Source of the DNA: Haberlea rhodopensis
Taxonomy: Eukaryota; Streptophyta; Magnoliopsida; Lamiales; Gesneriaceae
NCBI GenBank assembly: GCA_907163345.1
Contig: CAJQUN010000516.1
Span: forward strand, 62,001-126,000
DNA length: 64,000 nt
Direction of reading: 5' to 3'
Below are positions 31,823 through 44,018 of the stretch, piece by piece (position 1 is the stretch's first letter; each line of letters begins with the position of its first letter). The translations under genes were made by a program, and so were the position numbers. Under the pieces are notes generated by a model, which saw nothing but the letters and a program-made list of their open reading frames with translations, did not search any database and was not told the origin of the DNA.

Positions 31823-33542
31823 GGATATCTACAATATAAATATGCAAAATAAGTTTATGATTTAATCATTTAACATGGTCTTATATTAAATGATACTCCC
31901 ACTATTTGTTTTAAAAAATATCAACCCTCGAAACCTTTAGTGGGCCAAGATCCATATTTCGCCTAATCTTGAGTTAGCTTTGGCTAATCGCCCAAGACTC
32001 GGTTATTTAGGTAGACAACACTTTGCCAATTACATTGTAATTCTTGGATAGTTGGACGAACAACACTTTATTCAATTCATCAAATGAATTATAATCCAAC
32101 ACATGCCTCTAAGTTCCCAATCCTATTGAGATAACCTATTTAAGTCGTACCCAATTTAAAGTATAACGGATATCACTTTTATCCTTTCGCGCCTTACTAA
32201 GATTGCCACGGTGCTTTGCTTTGGCAAACCCACACATGTACAATCGAAGTTTTTGACGAGTACTTTTAATTTTGGAAGGCATCTAAAACTTAATATTTTA
32301 GAGGGATTTATTGATCTCATGATTAGTTTGATAATTTAAAATATGTCCACTACATATAGTTGTATACATAACTACATATATGTGTAATACAATTATCAAT
32401 CTAAAGCATAAGATAAATCATGCATCAACATACATAATTAAACGTGACATGGTTATAGCCCCTACTAATGATTTTCTCAAGCCAATGAGAAAATCCTAAG
32501 AGTCAACCTAAGGTAACTTCACAAGCACCTTCCTTTGGCTCCAATTTGTGAATGGCCTCCTCATCCCGGCACGATGCTCCATCTTCATTGATCATCATCA
32601 ATAAAATAAACTACACTATTTACAAGATATAGAATTCCTCGATTCACATTCGAGGGGAACATAGGGGAGGGATTACATTTAGAATGAAATAGAGAAGGCA
32701 CGACTCGCAGGTCGTATTATAAATTACAAACATTCACAAGTCCTATCTAATAGGTCAAAGGGCTATAACCATGCACCATGCTCAAACAACACATAAAGCA
32801 TGCTTTAACAATTAATTAATTAAATTCTAAACATTTTAAATTTAATTCTAATTAAAACTGTAAAATAGAATTTTTGAAAAATTATCGTACGCTCGGGACA
32901 TCACATGCCACGAACTAATTTCGACTTAGCTACGAACCACCATGGTTCGAACCAACCATGCCCCATGGCTGGACCATGGCATGGGCCTAGGGTTCGAAAC
33001 CCTAGCCCATGGCCAAGCCTTGTGCTAGCGGCGGCGGCGCTAGGGTTCCAAACCCTAGCCGCCGTGCATAACTTTTGTTCTTCATCGAGCCAACTTGTTC
33101 GAAACGCCGGAATTCTTGAGCCACGAATCATGGTCAGTTCATGCACGGTGGTGGCTCAACCATCTCGAGCCAAGGGTTCAAAAAACCCTAGCTCTCATGC
33201 GGTGAAGCCACTTATCCATGCATGCTTGAACCATTATCGAGCCAAAGAGTTCAAAACCTTAGCAAAGGGGCGACGATGGCCGAGCCCATGCACGGCTACT
33301 AGGGTTCGAAAACCCTAGCCCTCATGTGGCTAGCCGTATGTCATTTGTGATGGTGATGGCCGAACACATGTGTTATATGGTTCTAATTTCGCCAATTTAT
33401 ATCAAATATAATTTTTATGATGATTTTCACAAACTCGATATTAACATATCATATATGTTCATACAGTTTTAATAGCATGCAATATAAGTTCTAATATGAT
33501 TAACACAATTTAATCACAAAATCCGATATGAGCCTTGAACCT
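31823..33542 (-). other. Copia-1 5' leader between primer site and gag
   Basis: The 1.7-kb leader has no gene. It carries palindromes of the form CTAGGGTTCGAAACCCTAG near 32988, 33037, 33172 and 33300, each including a telo-box AAACCCTA or its near match. The left part (31870-32600) is matched in Copia-2 and Copia-3 (45100-45740 and 58360-58980). The 137-codon frame at 32905-33318 runs through the palindromes and is not supported. Confidence 0.8.
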
Positions 33543-33556
33543 GGCTCTGATACCAC
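33543..33556 (-). other. Copia-1 primer binding site
   Basis: The minus strand reads GTGGTATCAGAGCC immediately after the 5' LTR end TTACA. It complements plant initiator methionine tRNA. Confidence 0.9.
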
Positions 33557-35053
33557 TGTAAGTAATCCTTAAAGCATACAACGCAGCGGAATAAAATTTC
33601 GGATTACTAAACCGCGGATCTATACATAGGGATTCATATCGGATAAAGGTTTTACGAAGGTCTCACCCTTGTAGCGTGTTTGAGCAGATTCCACGGAGCA
33701 GCACCACGTCCAACGCCTCCTCCGAGTCACTAGCAAAAACCTTAACAAGTTTTGCCTCAACGGTATCCACACGATCAAATCGGGTGAAGGGATAGTCTAA
33801 GAACAAGTTGCTAGACTCGTTCTTAGACCGGAACAATAAGCACACAATTGATTCACAATCAAAAGATGGCACAAAATCACCCTACACTCTTCGGTTATGA
33901 AGAAGCCGAGAGAGAAGAGTGAGGCGGCCGTGTGTAGCTTAGGGTGGAATGATATGAATTGTTTTAAACAATTAATCATAACCTTGTATTTATATTATAA
34001 GATTTAATTAAGGTTTAAGGCTTTCTAAAAGCCTCATGGGCCCAAACCCATGATTTAATTAAATCTTTATAATCTTTTAATTAAGACTCTTCTTAATTAA
34101 TTAATTCATCCAATGAATTTAATTTCCCTTCTCGATTTAATCTTTTGTGCGACCCGATAGGATCTTGTAATGTTGGCAGTGACATAAAATCTTATTTTAC
34201 GTTACAAGCAAGGAGCGATGTCTAGCAACACATCGAGGCTACCCAAATTACAAGAATGTCAATGACTCGACATAACCTTTAGAACTTGTGATAATATTAA
34301 CCATGTAACTTAATCCCTTTGTCCATGTGTTTAGATTGAACACGAGTCATGGAATAGTCATACTCGTATATTCAATTTTTATTTCTTGATCCCCAAGTAG
34401 AACTAGAATAAACGAATAAGCTCGATATCTCATATCGACTCATTCGAGCATGTCCATGCATTTTAGTTCTCGATTGATCAAGGGCCAAACACATCTCCTG
34501 TTATATAGGAGGGACAAATCCTATCTCGATCAGTCAACATCCCTCTACATAATTAGTAGTGTATCCAATAGTCGCCTTTATAGTATACCCTGTTACGGGT
34601 AACGTTTGACAATATCAAGATACATAACTCCTTATGTTGGGATCTCTGATGATCACAAGTCGTAAGGATTACATACATTATTATCACTATGAGAATTGTA
34701 TATGACAATCACATAACTATCCATGTTGCATTCTCATGGTAGGTCTGTCCAGTACATCGTTCTCTAACATGTACCCACGTATTGATTTGATATCTCATAT
34801 CAATGAACAATTCATCAATCAACACATACTAGTCTCTACGTATTATCATTATCCCTATTCATGATAATACTTGACTAGGGACATCTTTAAGAATAATACA
34901 ATATTATTCTAAGGACATTAACATATATATTAATTCATATTGCACAGTTAAAAGAATAATAATATATAATAATGAATTGCCATTCATAAAATCATATTAC
35001 ATTGTATGTCATAAACAATCATCTAATGATATGTCTTAGGGCATATCCCAACA
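33557..35053 (-). repeat. Copia-1 5' LTR
   Basis: The edges are TGTAAGTAATCC and CCCAACA, with a length of 1,497 bp. A TATA-like site GTATTTATA (33986-33994, minus TATAAATAC) is a candidate promoter. The small frames 33797-33979 and 33663-33872 are not supported. Confidence 0.95.
33986..33994 (-). promoter_or_regulatory. Putative TATA box of Copia-1
   Basis: The minus strand reads TATAAATAC, about 430 bp upstream of the LTR's inner end. The region lies in an AT-rich block conserved in the other LTR copy (about 26856). Confidence 0.45.
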
Positions 35054-35679
35054 GTATGCTCACCCTGTGTGGGGAGTGTTCCTGTTGAAACAGGTATAAC
35101 ATGTACGATACTGCCTTGGAGTGCTAGGCTCGAACCTTGTTGGATGATGCTTCCAGAAGCATAGTATGAGATTGAGCCGATATACGAGGTTGAGCTGTTG
35201 GTAAATATATTAATTATGCATCCGGAGTATCCGTTATTCGTTGCTCTTCTGTGAGCACTTGTATCTGTATATGGACTGTATAAGGGCGTTGAAACCCACT
35301 TTTGTTGTCTTATTAGTGTGGTGTCTTCCCTGGCTGGGAGTTTACTTAGTATTTCAGTATTCTGTTTTTGTAATGTGTTTTCCCCTGGTTGGGAGTTATA
35401 TTATGTGATGTCTTTTATTTCCGGATAGCTCGGTTTATGGGGAGACTCTGCCCAAATTTTTATAAAAACCCACAATGAAAAAGTGGTGTATGGTATGGGT
35501 GAAATCCTTGAGTCTATTTGTTGGTCGAGATGATTATATAATGTTGATCATTGGTTATGTCATGAGATTATGGGAAACATGTAATGATTCTTTTTGAAGA
35601 ATGAAAAGAAAAAGAAAAATTTATACATATACGACGTCATAAATGAACTAATGACGAGTTTAGGTGTTGGGGTCTTACA
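35054..35679 (+). repeat. LARD-A 3' LTR, last piece
   Basis: It begins with the duplication GTATG and continues the LTR to GGTCTTACA at 35679. It matches 10512-11147 with small differences, such as a 4-bp shortening near 35225 and a shorter run near 35490. The conserved ATGGGGAGACTCTGCCC block lies near 35438. Confidence 0.9.
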
Positions 35680-36284
35680 CATATCGCACACTCTAGTGGC
35701 GACCCATAAATAAACACATCACTCGCTCCTCGGCAGTGACCCTGTCACATCACCCAATCATAAATCACCATCCACAAGGATCACCAGTCATTAATACATT
35801 ATACAATAAACAGGAACAATTGAATCAGCGCTAATACATTGTCACGTACCTATGTCAACAGGTAAATGACATACACATACCCGATTGTCACATCATATGT
35901 TGTCATATTCCAATAGCACATCACTGTCTACCATTTCATGTCCTCAGATATCATATCTCATTTTCTCATTTCTCCTGCAATTTATGTTTACTCAGTACTG
36001 TATACAGATATGGCGTGCATACACTTCAATTTACACGTATACAACATCAAGTGCGTACGTTCATTGGCATCACCGGTTATTCTCACTATCACATTCATCG
36101 TATGCCATATGTCCCTGTAACCACATTGGTTAGCAATAATAACAATTTCCATCATTTCATGTCATACTATGCACATAAGCATATAAATACCTTGTCGCAC
36201 TGACACAAAACCGCAATCATGCATAAATCATGTGCTATATATGCTATCAACACATCCCTAGGCCCTTAAACATCCCAAAGAGCT
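35680..36284 (-). other. LARD-C interior fragment
   Basis: The stretch is AT-rich and non-coding. Read on the minus strand, the part beside the primer site (AGCTCTTTGGGATGTTTAAG and then GGGCCTA) matches the start of the LARD-A and LARD-B interiors. The frames at 35885-36203 overlap each other in several phases and are not supported. Confidence 0.7.
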
Positions 36285-36303
36285 AACCACTGCTCTGATA
36301 CCA
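36285..36303 (-). other. LARD-C primer binding site
   Basis: The minus strand reads TGGTATCAGAGCAGTGGTT, four bases from the LTR terminus at 36308. Confidence 0.9.
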
Positions 36304-36307
36304 CCAA

Positions 36308-38988
36308 TGTAAGACCCCAACGTCCCAATACGTCAATAATGTGATTATGACATCATTTAAGTATGTAAAAATTTCTTTTCTTTACAGAATCATTACATGC
36401 TTCACATAATCACCATGACTTTTATAAAAATTTGGGCAGAGTCTCCCCATAATTTGGGCTATTCGAAAATATAACACATTACTAAAAATAACTCATAGCC
36501 AGGGAAAAACACAATACTAAAAGAACATAAGTAAGTTCCCGGCCAGGGAAAATACAGTACTAAGGAGATATAAAAAGTGGACGTCAACACCATTATACAG
36601 TCCATATACATGACTCCAAGTGCTCACATACGAGCAACAAATAAATGAATGCCAATTAAATGCATAAATAGTGCATGCCTTCAATATTCAAACTACACTC
36701 CGGGGAGCAGCATCATTCAACGAGTTCGAGCTTACCATCCCAAAACGTCGTAGTACATGTCGTACCTGTTCTACCTGTTTCAACAGAAACAGCCCCCACA
36801 CAGGGTGAGCATACCAACATCACACTACCCATACCATCACAATGCATAAAGATCATGATACGATCCTAATATCACAATTTACAAATATTGAAAATCTATA
36901 AAAATGTACTCCCTGTACAGTTCTGAATCTGTATAGCTTCCACTCACTGTTCCTGTTTCAAACTCACATGCTTTCATAAAATCAAGTTCAGTAACGTTAT
37001 TTAAACATGATACTCCTCAACCCGATAAATTCAGTACAACCAAAATCAATTATTTATGCTTAATCATAAACAATTTCATATCGCATATGATCCTGCCTAT
37101 CAATCTATCTCATTCTCAACATTTTCTCATATTGATCATGCCCCAGGCATCAATACTCAGCTCGTATACTCGGATCACGTATAACTACGCATCCCTCATA
37201 CCACACATACATCTATACATATTCATATTTTTGGATCACGTACAAATACGTATCCACCATGCCACATATGTCATACTCAACACACATATACATTTCTTAC
37301 GTTCCATCATGACATTTAATAATTCATGAATATATGAATGTGTAAGTACTTCATAATAAGTATACCTGCTCATACGTCACTACGTACCTTATAGTCAACG
37401 ACATGAACAAGCCACATTTAACGTCCTGAGACCGTTGAGTATCTATATTGAATGCCAATTTATCAACTAGTTCATTAATAATACAATTGATATCATTTAT
37501 ATGCATTTCAACTTTAATTCAATATAACATACTCAATCTCAATTAGCATACCCCATATACCACACAAACAAGCCATTACCTTCCATTTATTCGAGTTATG
37601 ACTAACTCAAGTACGTAATATTTACATTACTAAGGTTCAACATATATAACCTTAACTCATTGTTCGAGAATTCCTCAAAACATAATCATCATATAAAATG
37701 AGCGTGCAAGTCACAAATATTCATTTAATTTAATTTTTAACATCCATTATAAGGTTAGAACAAGATTCCCAACTTTTATCTCATATAATCACCCACAACT
37801 CACAAACATCTCATACCATTGCCCAATACCCACCAACACTATAATAATGGTTACAAGCCATAGAAGTTCATTCTTATCTCCACCTACTCACAAGGCTTAG
37901 ACCCACACTTGAATCACATTTAAGCATATTTTCAAACACATTATAAGCATGATTTGCAAGTTAAAGTTGGCTTTTATAATCAACCAAGACAACCACAAAA
38001 ATTTGAGTCATAATTAACTTCCAACAATCAATAACATTTCTCATGCTATCCAATTCCCCATTACCATTTTCATACTTGAATTACAGCCACATAATCGCCT
38101 TAACCCATTACACCAACCCAAGCTAACCTTCTACATTATCAAACACCATTCCAATCCAAGCCACAACATATACACACATATTTAGAAGTCTCATACATTA
38201 ATCAATACATGATGGAATGCACATTTTCTTGTATGAACTTCACCTACACCATACTACATGCTAGACACACACACACACACACACACACACGAAGAAACAC
38301 ACTCACGCACACACAGTTGCACACACTCGCACACACATCTGCACACACTCTTTATACGGACAAGAACAACAGAAAACATTATCAATAAGTCAAAAATCGA
38401 ACCACATAACAAACCCTTCCAATAAAGCTACCAAAAAATCGAACCAATGCTTCATAAACAACCATGGAAAGAGTGATTAGGGTAAGAGGGAAGTTACCCT
38501 TCAATGTCTGCGAAAAAAAAAACCGAGATTCAATGGAGGGAACAAATCGCTACTTGGGCGAGGGTTTGGGGATGGCGTGAAGAAGGAGGGGAAAAGAATG
38601 AGGGAGCCGATTTTTTTTTGAGTGTGTGTTAGAAGGTGGAATGTGTTTTATTCTTTTGTATCTCATCCCATGCTGTAAGTTAATTTTATACATATACACT
38701 TCCTTCTAATTAAAATCTTTACTACATCTACCAAAAGATTTAAATGCTTCTTAAAATTTACTCAATGTACAAATTCCTCCCGAAATTATTTATTTCGAAT
38801 TTCGGACTAAAATACATTCTCGAGAATTTGAGGATCTCTTTGAATTTAATTAATACTATAAGCTCAACCAAGATTTATTTATCTCACCCGGGTCCAACAT
38901 ATGATGCCCAATAATTTAAATCCTTAAATGTTATTTAAATACCACAACTAGATCAAATGAATAATTATCAAATATTCCGAGCATCACA
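36308..38988 (-). repeat. LARD-C 5' LTR
   Basis: It starts TGTAAGACCCC and ends GAGCATCACA, with a length of 2,681 bp. It shares with the other family LTRs the block TTTGGGCAGAGTCTCCCCAT (36432-36451), two CCAGGG hairpins (about 36498 and 36540) and the inverted repeat ATACGT/ACGTAC (37372-37387). It contains an (AC)n run at 38265-38290. Nothing coding was recognised. Confidence 0.85.
38265..38290. repeat. (AC)n microsatellite
   Basis: Thirteen AC units without interruption lie in the LARD-C LTR, followed by imperfect CACA-rich sequence to about 38345. The related LARD-A LTR has TG-rich sequence at the matching place (about 15310-15425) but no perfect run. Confidence 0.95.
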
Positions 38989-39409
38989 TGGGATGAAGGA
39001 GAGTGATGGTGGCTGAGTTTGTTGAGTCTATTATGAGCCAAGAGTCTCCTTATTTCGTCCAATATCTTCTATATATTGTGTTGGAGGAGTGTTGTAGAGT
39101 TTGGACACAAAATAGCTTGATAGGAGAAGAAATCTCGATTTTTTTGGGTTTGGCGATCCATCTTCGTAAGTTGCCGATCGATCGCGGATGTCAAAATCTC
39201 CAATCTTGCGATTTAGTCCCTCCTTGTCAATATGTTCTCGGTTTGGTCATTTTTCATCATTTTAAGCCTATTTCCTCCACTTTTTATGCATTTGGACCTA
39301 AATTCCTGAAATATACAAATATATACCAAAAAGCGTAATATTTTCCAGAATTACTACAAAAACTCCCTTAATCATATATCAAATTATCTGTAAAAATCAC
39401 ACTTATCAA
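38989..39409 (-). repeat. Athila-type LTR fragment
   Basis: The plus-strand right edge ends CACTTATCA, i.e. an LTR beginning TGATAAGTGTG on the minus strand beside the polypurine tract. The blocks CCTGAAATATA and ATATATACCA are shared with the solo LTR right end (51170-51200). It contains one GATCGATC at about 39176. The 111-codon frame 39003-39338 is not supported. Confidence 0.75.
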
Positions 39410-39425
39410 CTCCCCCAAACTTAAA
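39410..39425 (-). other. Athila-like polypurine tract
   Basis: The minus strand reads AAGTTTGGGGGAGT directly before the LTR start TGATAAG. A second copy of the same string (40606-40620) lies 1.2 kb away, as is common in Athila 3' regions. Confidence 0.8.
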
Positions 39426-41096
39426 CTTGATAGTCTCGAGCAAGAAATAAGATCAAAAAGTCGAGTTCAATTTTGAAGATTAAAATAAACCAATTAGCAG
39501 TCAATCATGTATCTCAGACATCTCACTTACAGACGAACAAGAATCAAATTAAAAAGTTTAAAAAGTCGTGCTTTCTCCTAAATCAAGCAACATGTCTCCA
39601 AATCAGAACGTGCATGTGTGCTATTGTCACTTTCAAGTTTCATGCAATTATCATAGATCAAATCATGCTAGTCAATGAAAGTTATAATTATCCTTGAGCA
39701 TTCCATAGTCCTATTTCAAACACTTCTCCACCAATGTAGTCACTCCCTAGACTTGAATCAATAGGTCTTTTTAAGCTTGTAAAGTTAGGTCTAGGTGTTG
39801 GCTTCAAAGAAAAGATAGGATCACAAAGAAGAGAGTATAAGCATGCAATGTTCATATTTTTAGCACAAAATTGAGCTTCTCTTATTTTTCTTTTAGCCTT
39901 GGCCACTTTGGGTCTTATTTGGTTTTTTTTATCAAAGCTTTTTCTATTATTTTCTTTTCTCATTCATCATTTTTTTTTACAATAAGCTAATCAAAATATT
40001 ACAATTTATGTGCATCTAATGAGAATCATTATATTCCCTTTGAGTAAGGATGAATTCTTTCGATTTAGGCTCATAAAGGTGGTATAATCAGTTGCCAAAA
40101 AAATGTTGAATGGGGCTAGTATGTTAACATGCTCCATTCTTTTTCAATTATGTTCAACATGGGACATTAGAGATTGATATATATCATGTTAAGCTTGAAA
40201 GACTCAAACGGTCCAAAGATCGCCTAAATCATTTCCAAGTCAAATTCATAACTATAAAATTTCGCCTCAAAGTGTCATCATCAAATAGTTTCTAAGGTAC
40301 TCTAAGATGCTCAAAACAATTCATCAAGTTCACAAAGATTTTCGCTACTACAAATGAAATTCACAGGATTATGACTCAAATGTGCTCAAGATATTCCTCA
40401 TCTTTGACATGCTACTCAAAACAAGATATTCACAAACAAGTCTTGCAATCATCAAAACTCAAGTTGACATGCATAGTAAGACTAATATCATCATGGAATA
40501 GAGACCACTACTATGATTCATTCTTATCTTGCTAATTGAAAAAAAAATTATTGGTGCTCAAGAAACGATCAAATTCCACATAAGAAGCATGACTCAGTAA
40601 TGCACTACTCCCCCAAACTTAATTCATGCATTGTCCTCAATGTACTAAGCATGGAAAATGAGACAAAGCATTTACCTTTGACAACGACCGTCAGTGATCA
40701 TTGTCCAATTCCTCGTCAGCTCGTGGGGTATAGTGTTGGACAGATCACAGCACGCATGGAGTCTTTCACCTCAATTAAAATCAAAATAAAAAAAAACCAG
40801 AAACAAAGCTAAGGGTAAGAAAAAGTTCTTGATATATAGTCTCAAGCTGGACTTTTACCATGTAAGCTCAAGTGCCGCCCGGGGAAGTGGGGGGTGATTT
40901 CACATCATCCTTGTGGTAGTGTCGTTACCATTTTGCTTTCACTGTGAACAGTGCCCACCTTCACGGAATTTTTCTCCTCTTTGATGGGCCTTAGGTGTGA
41001 CCTCCACCTTCTTCTCGCTCTTAACCTGCATCGCATCAACAGACATTGTATCAATTATATTGATACTAAAACATCGGTGCTCAGTGTGAGTAGTGT
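39426..41096 (-). other. Athila-like 3' non-coding interior
   Basis: The stretch is AT-rich with no domain. The frames of 60-118 codons here have no recognisable motifs. The pol region expected between protease and this part is absent, and a change in composition near 40860-40960 (CCGCCCGGGGAAGTGGGGG) may mark the deletion join. Confidence 0.6.
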
Positions 41097-41548
41097 TCAA
41101 AGCTTTGAACATGTCAAAAGTAACTTAATCCCCCCTACTCGTTGGATCAACTTCCCTTCTTGGACATCAACCAATGCCCTTCCAGTGGCTAGGAATGGTT
41201 TTCCTAGAAGAGGCATGTATACATCTTCAGTTATGTCCAACACGATAAAATCCATCGAAATGGTGAATTTATCAACCTTGACCGATACATCATCCACTAT
41301 CCCATAAGGGTACTTGATGGACTTTTCCACCATCTGCAGTGAAACATTGATTGCTCTAAGTTCTCCTAAGCCCAGCTCCTGTACATAGACAAAGGCATTA
41401 AATTGACACTAGACCCCGAATCACATAAAGATTTATTAAAAGATTTAGAATTTATTTTGTAAGGTATAGTGAAACTTCCTGGATCCTTTAACTTTGGAGG
41501 TGAATCATTTTGAAGGACAGCAGAACACTCCTCACTTAAGTTTATCAT
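41097..41548 (-). pseudogene. pol: Athila-like aspartic protease, frameshifted
   Basis: The frame 41548-41366 gives DPGSFTIPYKINSKSFNKSL followed by CDSGSSVNLMPLSMY, the Asp-Ser/Thr-Gly active-site block typical of Athila protease. The frame 41333-41097 continues with IPYGIVDDVSVKVDKFTI, FIVLDITEDVYMPLLGKPFLA and GRALVDVQEGKL. A short indel near 41335-41366 separates the two. The domain would process Gag-Pol. Confidence 0.9.
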
Positions 41549-41635
41549 CTCATGCTCTCCCAGTTTCTGTTTTTTTTGACAGAATCTCCTTTAAAAACTT
41601 AGCATAATTTTGTAAAAACGTAGCAAACTTAGCAT

Positions 41636-42528
41636 CTATTTTTGCTCTCTTATATGCAATGGGGAATGGGGTGGGATATCTACCTTAGCAGGTGGTGTGA
41701 TGGGTGTAGATGTCTTAGTAGACTTACTTTTATCGCGTGTTTGTTCATCTTCTTGTTTGATGTCTGCCTCGCCTTTTAACTCAACTTGCACATCCTTCTT
41801 CTCAGCGACCTCCTTTCCACTCCTCAACATGATGGCATGGACTTGCTCCCTAGGATTTGTCTTGGTGTCACTAGGAAGTGCTCCTTGTACTTGTCCGGCT
41901 ATGATCTTTGCTAGCTGTCTCACTTCGACTTCCAAGTTCTTTATCGACGCCTCATGATTGTTCATCATTGTTTCAGCTGACGATATGAACTTGGTTAAGA
42001 TCTTCTCCATGCTTGGCTTTGGTGCATACCCCGGTGGTGGTTGGGTATAGTTCCTCGGCCCAGTATTGTATGTACTTGGGTAGGGGTTGGTCTGTGGTGG
42101 TCGGTTTCCTACAAACTTAGCAGCTTCATTAGTTGTAATGAAAGGGTTACCTACTTGGCATTCAGTGCTCGGATGTCCTCCTTGGCAAAAGCTCGCATGT
42201 AACAGTTTGAACTTGCATTGCATGCATGCTTAAACTATCGATCTTCTTGTTCAGCGCTTCCAACTGGGCAGCTAGGGCAGTGACTTCACTCACTTGATGC
42301 ACTCTGGCTTGCTTCTTTGGCACGTTCCTGTCGGACTGCCATTGGCAGCTATTAGCAGCCATCTCCTCAAACAGCGTATAAGCTTCCGCGGGCGTCTTCC
42401 TCATCACAGTTCCTCTTGACGCTGCACCAATCATAGAACGATTACCAGAAAATAAACCATTATAAAATGTTTGTACCTGCAGCCAGATAGGGAGGCCACG
42501 ATGTGGGCATCTCCGCAGTAGATCCTTG
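41636..42528 (-). pseudogene. gag: Athila-like gag, 3' portion, interrupted by Copia-2
   Basis: The rightmost part reads LLRRCPHRGLPIWLQVQTFYN, then MIGAASRGTVMRKTPAEAYTLF and EEMAANSCQW, which is the distinctive end of the Athila capsid. After a frameshift near 42190-42225 the frame 42223-41636 continues with a Cys/His stretch (LHASFCQGGHPSTECQVGNPF), a proline-rich segment, a coiled-coil-like stretch (NNHEASIKNLEVEVRQLAKII) and a charged tail. Copia-2 begins at 42529, so the N-terminal half is elsewhere. Confidence 0.9.
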
Positions 42529-44004
42529 TGTTGGGATATGTCCTAAGACAAGTCATTAGATGATTGTTCATAACATACAATGTATTATGATTTTATAAAT
42601 GACAAATCATTATTATATATTATTCGAATATCTGTGCAATATGAACTGATATATAAGTTAATGTCCTTAGAATAATATTGTATTATTCTTAAAGATTGTC
42701 CCTAGTCAAGTATTATCATAAATCAGGATAATGATAATACATTGAGACTAGTATGTTTTGATTGATGAATTGTTCATGGATATGAGATATCAAATCAACA
42801 CATGGGTACATGTTAGAGAATAATGTACTGGACAGACCACACCATGAGAATGCTACATGGATAGTTATATGAGTGTCATAAGCAATTCTCATAGTGATAA
42901 TAATGTATGTAATCCTTACGACTTGAAATCATCAGAGATCCCAACATAAGGAGTTATGTATCTTGATATTGTCAAACATTACCTGTAACAGGGTAAACTA
43001 TAAAGGCAACTATTAGATACACTACGAATTATGTAGAGGGATGTTGATTGATCAAGATAGGATTTGTCCCTCCTATATGACAGGAGAAGTGTTTGGGCCC
43101 TTGATCATGTAAGACTAAAATGCATGGTCGTGCTCGAATGAGTTGATATATGATATCGAGCTTATTCGTTTATTCTAGTTCTACTTGGGGATCAAGAAAT
43201 AGAGATTGAATATACGAGTATGACTATTCCATGACTCGTGTTCAATCTAAACACATAGGACAAAGGGATTAAGTTACATGGTTAATATTATCACAAGTTC
43301 TAAGGTTATGTCGAGTCAATGACATTCTTGTAATTTGGGTAGCCTTGATGTGTTGCTAGATACCGCTCATTGCTTATGACATAAATGAGATTTTATGTCG
43401 CTGCCAACATTGCAAGATCATATCGTGTCGCCCAAAAGATTAAATCGATAAAGAGAATTAAATTCATTGGATGAATTAATTAATTAAGAAGAGTCTTAAT
43501 TAAATGATTATAAGGATTTAATTAAATCATGGGTTTGGGCACATGAGGCTTTAAGAAAGTCTTGAACCTTAATTAAATCCTACATATATAATTAGATAAC
43601 AAGGTGATTAATTTGATTAATCCTACATATCAAAAACCTAGCCACCAACATAAGAAGCTCTCGGCCACCTCTCAACAAAAGTGATCTCTCGGCCGCCGCC
43701 TTGATCTTTTGTGTTTCCGGCCATCTTCATTCGAGTTAGAATCGTGTGTGGTTATTGTTCCGGTTTAAGAACGAGTCTAGAAACTTGTTCTTATATCCCC
43801 TTTTCGATTTGATCGTGTGGATACCGTAGAGACGAAGGTGTAAATTTTCGTTTGTGACTCATGGTGCTACAACGAGGATTCTGCATCAAACACGCTACAA
43901 GGGTGAGACTCTTTAATCATTCCGATATGAATACTCTGTATAGGTCCTCGGTTAGGAATCCAAATTTTATTTCCGCTGTGTATTTGCATGTTGGATTCCT
44001 TACA
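42529..44004 (+). repeat. Copia-2 5' LTR
   Basis: It starts TGTTGGGATATG and ends TTCCTTACA, with a length of 1,476 bp. It aligns end to end with the reverse complement of the Copia-1 LTRs and with the Copia-3 LTR, and keeps the 65-bp segment that the Copia-1 3' LTR has lost (about 43145-43215). Confidence 0.95.
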
Positions 44005-44018
44005 GTGGTATCAGAGCC
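44005..44018 (+). other. Copia-2 primer binding site
   Basis: GTGGTATCAGAGCC abuts the LTR end. Confidence 0.9.

Larger units (their letters stand above)
26432..35053 (-). mobile_element. Copia-1: nearly full-length, mutated Ty1/copia element
   Basis: The minus-strand element has its 5' LTR at 33557-35053 and 3' LTR at 26432-27859, with GTATG duplicated at 26427-26431 and 35054-35058. Domains in transcription order are gag with a CCHC knuckle, protease, integrase, RT and RNase H, which is the copia order. Stops and frameshifts disrupt gag-pol at four or more points, so it is not autonomous now. The RT and RNase H resemble the plant group with 'GYTDASFQTDKDDFRSQSG' and 'DNNGAIALAKEPRSHQRSKH'. 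I do not assign a lineage name. Confidence 0.95.
9410..35679 (+). mobile_element. LARD-A: non-coding LTR retrotransposon hosting two nested insertions
   Basis: The plus-strand element comprises a truncated 5' LTR (9410-11147), primer site (11152-11170), a 3.4-kb interior without protein domains (11148-14514) and a 3' LTR in three pieces (14515-17006, 26273-26426 and 35054-35679, plus target duplications). LARD-B and Copia-1 split the 3' LTR, and removing them restores colinearity with the 5' LTR. The restored LTR length is about 3.3 kb. The interior has no gag or pol, so it is a large retrotransposon derivative that depends on proteins from elsewhere (inference). Confidence 0.85.
35680..38988 (-). 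mobile_element. LARD-C: partial non-coding LTR element
   Basis: Minus-strand 5' LTR (36308-38988), primer site (36285-36303) and 605-628 bp of interior remain. The interior stops at 35680 against the LARD-A terminus, so the rest is missing or lies beyond LARD-A. Interior and LTR landmarks match LARD-A in reverse orientation. The right outer end abuts Athila-type LTR sequence. No coding capacity is seen. Confidence 0.8.
38989..42528 (-). mobile_element. Athila-like Ty3/gypsy fragment with gag and protease but no RT or integrase
   Basis: The minus-strand interior (39410-42528) ends in a polypurine tract next to LTR sequence at 38989-39409. Gag (41636-42528) and protease (41097-41548) are clearly of the plant Athila type. 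The 1.5 kb downstream of protease carries only AT-rich non-coding sequence, so RT, RNase H and integrase have been lost. Its right end is cut by Copia-2 and its left LTR by LARD-C. The string 'CATTGAGGACAATGCATGAAT' (minus, about 40610-40635) is characteristic of Athila 3' regions. Confidence 0.8.

Noticed and set aside
32905..33318. 137-codon plus-strand frame in the Copia-1 leader
   Set aside because: It consists of repeated CTAGGGTTCGAAACCCTAG-type palindromes and is antisense to the element. It is not conserved as a frame in Copia-2 or Copia-3.
39003..39338. 111-codon frame at the left edge of the Athila-type fragment
   Set aside because: It lies wholly in LTR sequence, has no recognised motif, and the homologous solo LTR does not keep it.
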